The position numbers were made by a program, and so were the translations under genes. Shown here one piece after another: positions 5,632 through 10,081 of a stretch of DNA of 10,081 bases (position 1 is its first letter; each line of letters starts with the position of its first letter). The notes below the pieces were generated by a model. It searched no databases and was not told the DNA's origin. It saw only the letters and a list, made by a program, of their open reading frames with translations. Source of the DNA: Chloroflexota bacterium (GTDB taxonomy: Bacteria; Chloroflexota; Dormibacteria; CF-121); assembly GCA_005889395.1 (NCBI GenBank), contig VBFX01000208.1, forward strand, positions 1-10,081, read 5' to 3'.

Positions 5632-7024
5632 CCGGTGAGCGCTCCAGCACCTCGGCGGTTTTGGCGATCACGTCGTCGAAACCGCGTACCGACATATAGA
5701 CGATGACATCGCCAGGACGCGCCGCCGACGCAAGCTTGTACGCGGCGGAGCGGGCTGAGTCCACCGTGACCACGTCGTCGACACCGCGGATGACCCGGGC
5801 GAGGTCCTGCGAGCTGACCGTGTGAGCGAGGTGACGCTCGCGAGCGGGCTCGATCGGGCCGATGACGACCAGGGCGCAACCGCTAAAGGCGTCGGCGTAG
5901 GCGTCCATCAGGCTCCGCGTGCGCGAATAGGTGTGCGGCACGAAGCAGGCCAGCACGCGCCCGGGGTGAAAGCGGTCCCGCGCCGCCTGCAGCGTGGCGC
6001 GCACCTTGGCGGGGTTGTGCGCGTAGTCGTCGACGAGGGTGACGCCGCGAACCTGGCCGCGGACCTCGAAACGACGGCCGACGCCCTGAAACCGACCGAT
6101 CGCTTCGACCGCGGCGGAAACCGGCACGCCGACACGAACGGCGGTGGCGAGCGCCGCCAGGGCGTTCGCGGCGTTGTGCTCGCCCGGCAGCCTGGTGGTC
6201 ACGACGGCGAGGACCTTCCCCTCGTGCCAGGCGGTGAAACGCATCCCATCTCCATCGATCTGCACGTCGCGCCCCTGCCAGACGGCGCCGCCGCGAAGAC
6301 CGAAGGTCTCGACGTTGGCCCGCGTGCGGCTGAGCAGCCGGCGGACGGTCGGATCGTCCGAGTTGGCGATCAGGCGGTCCTCCGGGCCGAGATACTCGAG
6401 CAGCTGGCGAAAGACCGCCTCATAAGCCGCGGGATCGGGAAAGACGTCGGGGTGGTCCCAATCGATGTTGGTGAGCACCGCCAGCTGCGGTGCGAAGTGA
6501 AGGAACTTGGGCTTGCGATCGAAGACCGCGGAGGTGTACTCGTCGCCCTCGAACACGAACTCCCGCCCGCTGCCCCAGGCCGCCGCGGTGCCGAGGTCGC
6601 GCGCGGTCATGCCCAGGCGGAACCCGGGGTTGCGCCCGGCCATCCGGAGGATCCAGGCGATCAGGCTGGCGGTCGTGGTCTTCCCCGCCGAGCCGGCCAC
6701 CACGATGCGAAAGCGGTCCGTGGTCAGCTCGCCCCAGTACTCGGCCTCGCTGACGAGGCGGATCTGGTGCCGTCGCGCCGCCTCGGTTTCCGGATTGCCG
6801 TCGCGCACCTGGTTCCCCTGGACCACGAGGTCCGGCTTCCCCCAGCGCATGACGTTACCGGACGCGTGACCGTCGACCCACTTGATGCCGACCTGCGTCA
6901 GCATGTCGGTCGTCGGCGGATAGGCGTCCTCGTCGGAGCCGGTGACCTCGTTGCCGAGCTGTTTGGCAACGAGCGCCAGCCCCGAGACCGCGTACCCGCA
7001 GATGCCGATGAAGTGGATTCGCAT
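5624..7024 (-). CDS. murC: Mur ligase in the murC position, MurC/Mpl-like
   Basis: ATP-dependent Mur ligase; by position it should add L-Ala to UDP-MurNAc. The 466 residues have three Mur domains: Rossmann-type N-terminus IHFIGICGYAVSGLA (3-17), central ATPase with P-loop GSAGKTTT (111-118), EGDEY (159-163), NIDWDHPDVF (186-195) and GEHNAANALAAL (281-292), and C-terminal GVGRRFE (314-320), DDYAHNP (332-338), PHTYSRTR (363-370) and PARERH (393-398). The first two domains read like Mpl, which joins UDP-MurNAc to a recycled tripeptide: VTGSDEDAYPP, GNPETEA, NPGFRLG, AVFDRKPKFLHF. The C-terminal blocks PHTYSRT and PARE are MurC-like. The P-loop lacks the usual Thr-His (GTHGKTTT), and DDYAHHP and the terminal GAGD have changed. 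ATG 7024 overlaps the murG stop as TGATG. MurC is the simplest call because the gene fills its slot and no other is visible, but Mpl activity or a divergent subfamily is open. Confidence 0.85.
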   Translation of the reverse strand: MRIHFIGICGYAVSGLALVAKQLGNEVTGSDEDAYPPTTDMLTQVGIKWVDGHASGNVMRWGKPDLVVQGNQVRDGNPETEAARRHQIRLVSEAEYWGELTTDRFRIVVAGSAGKTTTASLIAWILRMAGRNPGFRLGMTARDLGTAAAWGSGREFVFEGDEYTSAVFDRKPKFLHFAPQLAVLTNIDWDHPDVFPDPAAYEAVFRQLLEYLGPEDRLIANSDDPTVRRLLSRTRANVETFGLRGGAVWQGRDVQIDGDGMRFTAWHEGKVLAVVTTRLPGEHNAANALAALATAVRVGVPVSAAVEAIGRFQGVGRRFEVRGQVRGVTLVDDYAHNPAKVRATLQAARDRFHPGRVLACFVPHTYSRTRSLMDAYADAFSGCALVVIGPIEPARERHLAHTVSSQDLARVIRGVDDVVTVDSARSAAYKLASAARPGDVIVYMSVRGFDDVIAKTAEVLERSPVA

Positions 7025-8103
7025 CAGTGGCGCCGGGCCGCCTCGTGGAGGAGCCTCACGACCTCTTCGGCGGCGTACGGCCGTCCCAATCCTCGCATGG
7101 CCTCGACCATCTTGCGATATCGGGCGGCATCGTTGATAACCGACGTCAGCACGCCGCGGAGCCGCCCGGCGACCTCCTCGTCCGGGATCACGATGGCGGC
7201 GCCGGCCGACGCGTAGGGGTTGACGTTCAGGCGTTGGTGGCCGCCAGCGTATGGATACGGGACCAGGATCATGGGGACGCCGATGGCGCTCACCTCGCTC
7301 AGCGTGCTGGCGCCGGCCCGGCTGATGATCAGGTCGGCGACGCGGATCCGGTCGGCGAGGTCACTGGCGAAGGCGAACGGTTGGTAGCGCGCCGCCGCCG
7401 GGGCGGGCAGGGCAGCCTTGACCGCCTGCATGGCATCGATCTCGCGCGGGCCCGTCTGGTGCATGATCGCGAGGTCGGGGCGATCCAAAAGCCAGGGCAG
7501 AATGTCCGCCAGCGCCTGGTTGAGGCGATGCGCCCCCTGGCTGCCGCCCAGCACCAGGATGGCGCGCGGCTGCGCCGGGAAGTCGTCCCTTCGACGCCAG
7601 AATTCCGTGCGCACCGGTGTGCCCGTCACCACCGTCGTCGCTGCACGCAGGAAACGCGAGGATTCTGGATAGGCGGTCGCAACCGTCCGGGCGAAACGGG
7701 CGAGGACTCGGGTCGCGCGCCCCGGCATCAGGTTCTGCTCCTGGAGGACGATCGGCACGCGAGCGAGGCCGGCCGCGGTGATGAGCGGAACGCTGACGTA
7801 GCCGCCCGTCCCGAGGACGACGTCCGGCTTGAACCGATCGAGCAGCCGCCAGGATTGATAGAGCGCCGCCCCCAGGACCACCGGCAGCGTCCAGTTGCGC
7901 CACAGCTGCTCGGTGTAGAAGGGCGCGGCGGGGATGGCGGCGAAGGGCATCCCGTAAGCGGCAACCGTCCTCGCCTCGATCCCCTCGCGCCGCCCCGCGA
8001 ACAGGACGGCGGCGTCAGGTTCTTTCCGCGACAGCGCCTGCGCGACGGCGATCGCCGGGAACAAGTGTCCGCCCGTGCCGCCGCCCGAGATCAATACTCG
8101 CAT
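7024..8103 (-). CDS. murG: Lipid II-forming GlcNAc transferase MurG
   Basis: Membrane-associated GT-B glycosyltransferase that moves GlcNAc from UDP-GlcNAc onto lipid I to make lipid II at the inner face of the membrane. The 359 residues, normal for the family, show the N-terminal glycine-rich loop SGGGTGGHLFPAIAVA (6-21), GTGGYVSVP (98-106), QEQNLMPG (121-128, usually HEQN), the second-domain loop VLGGSQGAH (184-192), the UDP-GlcNAc block SRAGASTLSE (261-270) and VPYPYAGGHQRLNV (281-294), in which HQxxN is the nucleotide-sugar contact region. The ATG at 8103 leads directly into the conserved loop, so the start is firm. The upstream ftsW frame runs 89 bases into this gene; the downstream murC start overlaps its stop. 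Confidence 0.96.
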   Translation of the reverse strand: MRVLISGGGTGGHLFPAIAVAQALSRKEPDAAVLFAGRREGIEARTVAAYGMPFAAIPAAPFYTEQLWRNWTLPVVLGAALYQSWRLLDRFKPDVVLGTGGYVSVPLITAAGLARVPIVLQEQNLMPGRATRVLARFARTVATAYPESSRFLRAATTVVTGTPVRTEFWRRRDDFPAQPRAILVLGGSQGAHRLNQALADILPWLLDRPDLAIMHQTGPREIDAMQAVKAALPAPAAARYQPFAFASDLADRIRVADLIISRAGASTLSEVSAIGVPMILVPYPYAGGHQRLNVNPYASAGAAIVIPDEEVAGRLRGVLTSVINDAARYRKMVEAMRGLGRPYAAEEVVRLLHEAARRH

Positions 8104-9268
8104 GCCGTATCCATCCCACCTTCTCGCTCTGAGTCGAGACGTTCATCAGTATGCCGACCGCCAGCAGCGTGATCGCGAGTGAGGAGCCGCCGTAGCTGAT
8201 GAACGGAAGCGGTATGCCGGTCGTCGGCAGCGTCACGGTCACGGCGGCGATGTTGACGAGCGCCTGGAAGGCGATCCAGGTCGTAACGCCGCAAGCGAGT
8301 AGGGAGCCGAACGCATCGGGCGCCTTGAGGGCCACCCGGTAGCCGCGATAGGTGAAGAGTCCGAAGAGCGCGAGCACGAGCGTGGTGCCGACCAGGCCGG
8401 TCTCCTCTCCCACGATGGCAAAGATGAAGTCCGTGTGCGCGAACGGCAGCCATTGATATTTCTGAATGCTATGGCCAAGGCCGAGACCCGTGAGACCACC
8501 CGAGCCGAGCGCGACCACCGATTGGATCGCCTGAAACCCGGTGTTGAGGGGATCCGCCCAGGGGTCGACGAATGCCAGGATGCGATGCAATCGGTACGGC
8601 TCCATCCGGATGAAGACATAGAGGCAGAGCCCGACGATCAGGAGCAGCAAGAGGACGTGCCGTTTTCGTCCACCCGCGACCAGGAACTGGGCGAGCAGGA
8701 TGGCGGCCACGATCAGCGTGGTACCCAGGTCTCGCTCGAGGATGACGAGGATGGTCACGAGCGCCAGCAGCGCCAGGAAGGGCACGACGCCGTCTTCGAG
8801 CGACCCGATCCGTTCCCGATGGCGCTCCAACCAGAGCGCCATGAAGATGATGCTGGCGACCTTGGCCAGTTCGGCCGGCTGCATCTGCATCGGCCCCAGC
8901 CGCAACCAGCGCCGGGCCCCATTGACCTCGACACCGAAATGTGGGAGGAGCACGAGCACCATGAGAACCAGGGTCACGCCCGCCAGCGGCCAGGCGAGCG
9001 GCCGGAGCCGGTGATAGTCGATGTGGGCCGCCACCCACAGCAGCACGACGCCGAGCGCCAGCCAGAGGAGCTGCCGCTCGAAGTAGTAGGCCGCGTTGTG
9101 GAACCACAACCAGCCCTGCACCTCGGAGGCGGAGAAGACCATCACCAGCCCGAAGGCGGTCAGCGCCCCGACGGCGAGCACCATGGCCCGGTCGCCGCGA
9201 CGCCACAGGCGTGTCGACGCCAGTGTCCGGCGGGCGGCCGGCAGCTCGAGCGCGGCGCGCGCCCTCAA
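8015..9268 (-). CDS. ftsW: Peptidoglycan polymerase FtsW (SEDS family)
   Basis: Polytopic SEDS glycosyltransferase that polymerises lipid II at the division septum together with its class B PBP partner. The 417 residues have about ten hydrophobic segments. SEDS blocks visible are NGARRWLRLGPMQMQPAELAK (starting at 116), LERDLGTT (177-184), the large extracytoplasmic loop with NTGFQAIQSVVALGSGGLTG (starting at 242) and LPFAHTDFIFAIVGEE (274-289) holding the catalytic-type Asp280, then GIPLPFISYGGSS (351-363). FtsW rather than RodA is favoured by position between murD and murG. The start is TTG 9268, overlapping the murD stop as TTGA with GGAG upstream; it keeps the basic cytoplasmic N-terminus. 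ATG 9184 is possible but would start at the first membrane helix. The C-terminal residues from about 389 are read inside murG and look unlike FtsW tails, so the true end may be earlier. Confidence 0.94.
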   Translation of the reverse strand: MRARAALELPAARRTLASTRLWRRGDRAMVLAVGALTAFGLVMVFSASEVQGWLWFHNAAYYFERQLLWLALGVVLLWVAAHIDYHRLRPLAWPLAGVTLVLMVLVLLPHFGVEVNGARRWLRLGPMQMQPAELAKVASIIFMALWLERHRERIGSLEDGVVPFLALLALVTILVILERDLGTTLIVAAILLAQFLVAGGRKRHVLLLLLIVGLCLYVFIRMEPYRLHRILAFVDPWADPLNTGFQAIQSVVALGSGGLTGLGLGHSIQKYQWLPFAHTDFIFAIVGEETGLVGTTLVLALFGLFTYRGYRVALKAPDAFGSLLACGVTTWIAFQALVNIAAVTVTLPTTGIPLPFISYGGSSLAITLLAVGILMNVSTQSEKVGWIRHASIDLGRRHGRTLVPGDRRRAGAVAERT

Positions 9269-9696
9269 GGGCCGAGCTCCGCGAGCACGATGGCTTTGAA
9301 GCGCCGGCCCCGGTCCTCGTAATCCCGGAACATGTCATAGCTGGTGAATGCCGGCGACAGCAGGACGACGGATCCGGGTGGTGCCAGCAGCGCGGCCCTT
9401 CGCACCGCGTCGGCGAGGTCCGCCGCGCGCTCGACCTTGGGCAGACCGGCCTGCCGCGCCTGGCGGGCCAGCTCTTCGCCGGTCTCCCCGATCGTCACCA
9501 GCGCGGACACCCGTCCGGCGATCGCCCGCGCCAGCGGCTCGATCTCGATCCCCTTGTTGCGGCCGCCGGCGATCAGCACGATGGCTTTGAAGCGCCGGCC
9601 CCGGTCCTCGTAATCCCGGAACATGTCATAGCTGGTGAATGCCGGCGACAGCAGGACGACGGATCCGGGTGGTGCCAGCAGCGCGGCCCTTCGCAC
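9265..9696 (-). CDS. murD: MurD, C-terminal fragment of a disrupted gene
   Basis: C-terminal (glutamate-binding) domain of UDP-N-acetylmuramoyl-L-alanine--D-glutamate ligase. From about 9574 down it reads like an ordinary MurD tail: LIAGGRNKG, PLARAI, ERAADLADAVRRA, then LLSPAFTSYDMFRDYEDRGRRFK and a stop that overlaps the ftsW start. The part above 9575 is a second, exact copy of the same tail (RRAALLAPPGSVVLLSPAF and on to RFKAIVL), joined directly to LIAGGRNKG. The start given (GTG 9696) is only where an isolated frame could begin; the frame is open to about 9723 and beyond, but is out of register with the upstream MurD fragment. As written, this piece could not make a working ligase: it has no P-loop and lacks the DSKATN-type block. 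It is a broken gene or an assembly artefact. Confidence 0.75.
   Translation of the reverse strand: MRRAALLAPPGSVVLLSPAFTSYDMFRDYEDRGRRFKAIVLIAGGRNKGIEIEPLARAIAGRVSALVTIGETGEELARQARQAGLPKVERAADLADAVRRAALLAPPGSVVLLSPAFTSYDMFRDYEDRGRRFKAIVLAELGP
9284..9432. repeat. 149-bp direct repeat, copy 1 (native murD 3' end)
   Basis: This segment is identical at every base to 9575-9723, at an offset of 291 bp. In this copy it encodes the natural C-terminus of MurD, in frame, and runs into the stop that overlaps ftsW. The match ends exactly at 9284 and 9432: flanking bases differ. Confidence 0.95.
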
Positions 9697-10081
9697 CGCG
9701 TCGGCGAGGTCCGCCGCGCGCTCTTGTGCTCGCCCGGCAGCGGAACCTCCGCGGCCGGCAGTACCTGGCGCTTCACCGCCGCATGGGCGATCGTGATCCA
9801 GCCATCCGCCAGGGTGACGCCACGGTCGACCGGTTGGCGCAGACCGAAGGCCAGCACCTGGCCGCGAGTCTTGGGTCGCATCCCGGCGCAGGCCGGGTCG
9901 TCGACGTTGAGCACGGCATGGTCCTCGGGTTGCATGAAGGCAACGGCGCGGGCCTTGATCTCGACGTAGTGGGCGAATGACTTGTGCCGGTCGAGATGGT
10001 CGGGCGTCACGTTGAGCACCACGCCGATGTTCAGGCGCGGCGTCGTGATCGACTCCAGCTGAAAGCTACTCAACTCCAGCA
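9573..10081 (-). CDS. murD: MurD, central-domain fragment, 5' end beyond the window
   Basis: Central ATPase domain of MurD, which adds D-Glu to UDP-MurNAc-L-Ala in the cytoplasm. It enters from the right edge with the family block LELSSFQLESI, then LNVTPDHLDRH with the conserved His, a Lys-containing YVEIKARA segment in the place of the carbamylated lysine, VLNVDDP, and LPGEH. The N-terminal domain and P-loop lie off the window. After LPGEH (9740-9726) homology stops abruptly: the expected Asn codon is cut after two bases and the sequence jumps into the duplicated 149-bp segment, read in the wrong frame down to a TGA at 9573. About 75 residues usual for the family are absent, including the GLPHR and NDSKATN blocks. 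Identity as MurD is firm from the motifs and from its position before ftsW; the lesion makes it non-functional as written. Confidence 0.8.
   Translation of the reverse strand, partial: LELSSFQLESITTPRLNIGVVLNVTPDHLDRHKSFAHYVEIKARAVAFMQPEDHAVLNVDDPACAGMRPKTRGQVLAFGLRQPVDRGVTLADGWITIAHAAVKRQVLPAAEVPLPGEHKSARRTSPTRCEGPRCWHHPDPSSCCRRHSPAMTCSGITRTGAGASKPSC
9575..9723. repeat. 149-bp direct repeat, copy 2 (misplaced within murD)
   Basis: Exact second copy of 9284-9432. It sits between LPGEH and LIAGGRNKG of MurD, where about 75 residues of conserved central and C-terminal domain sequence should be. It has no terminal inverted repeats, no flanking target duplication and no transposase, so it is not an insertion sequence. 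The left junction (…GTGCT then GATCGCC) could rest on short homology to an Ile/Val-Val-Leu codon run; the right junction (CACAA then GAGCG) shows none. Confidence 0.95.

Noticed and set aside
5822..7216. Plus-strand open frame of 464 codons opposite murC
   Set aside because: It is antisense to a complete Mur ligase with clear motifs; the product is low-complexity, Gly/Arg/His/Asp-rich and matches no family. Long antisense frames are expected with high GC at third codon positions.
7027..8172. Plus-strand open frame of 381 codons opposite murG
   Set aside because: Shadow frame with no family features; murG on the other strand is complete.
9284..9723. The murD duplication as a mobile element
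   Set aside because: No transposase, terminal inverted repeats or target-site duplication; both copies are murD coding sequence.

Overview
The window is one stretch of a division and cell wall (dcw) gene cluster. Every gene is on the minus strand, so transcription runs from high to low coordinates. The order is murD (5' part off the window, gene disrupted), ftsW, murG, murC (or an Mpl-like ligase in its slot), murB, ddl, ftsQ, sbp (DUF1290), ftsA, ftsZ (3' end off the window). Spacing is very tight: murG/murC share one base (TGATG), murB/ddl, ddl/ftsQ and ftsQ/sbp have 4-base ATGA or GTGA overlaps, murD/ftsW has TTGA, and murC/murB overlap by 8 bases. The only real intergenic gap is 109 bp between sbp and ftsA. 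It holds a near-consensus sigma70-type promoter (TTGTCA, 17 bp, TATAAT) and a perfect DnaA-box 9-mer (TTATCCACA).

The sequence is clearly GC-rich with G/C-ending codons, which is why long antisense ORFs shadow most genes. FtsA with a C-terminal amphipathic helix together with Sbp argues against most Actinomycetota, which lack FtsA, and against proteobacteria, which lack Sbp. The combination fits a high-GC, probably monoderm lineage such as Dormibacterota/Chloroflexota or a high-GC Bacillota. This placement is inference; no rRNA or lineage-specific marker is present.

Functionally, 10081-3650 carries cytoplasmic and membrane steps of peptidoglycan precursor synthesis: MurD adds D-Glu, FtsW polymerises, MurG makes lipid II, MurC adds L-Ala, MurB reduces UDP-GlcNAc-enolpyruvate, and Ddl makes D-Ala-D-Ala. 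Region 3653-1 carries the divisome: FtsQ, Sbp, FtsA, FtsZ. The internal promoter would let ftsA-ftsZ be expressed apart from the wall genes.

Points that stand out: (1) murD is broken by a perfect 149-bp direct repeat that replaces its conserved middle, so it is either a local misassembly or a real lesion; (2) the ligase in the murC slot mixes Mpl-like and MurC-like blocks and has an atypical P-loop; (3) a DnaA box sits just upstream of the ftsA promoter; (4) ftsZ has two in-frame ATG starts with identical Shine-Dalgarno sequences and spacing; (5) ftsW runs 89 bases into murG; (6) MurB lacks a usual loop; (7) a perfect 11-bp hairpin lies just after the ftsQ start. I saw no mobile element, CRISPR array, tRNA or rRNA, and no convincing new multi-gene system.
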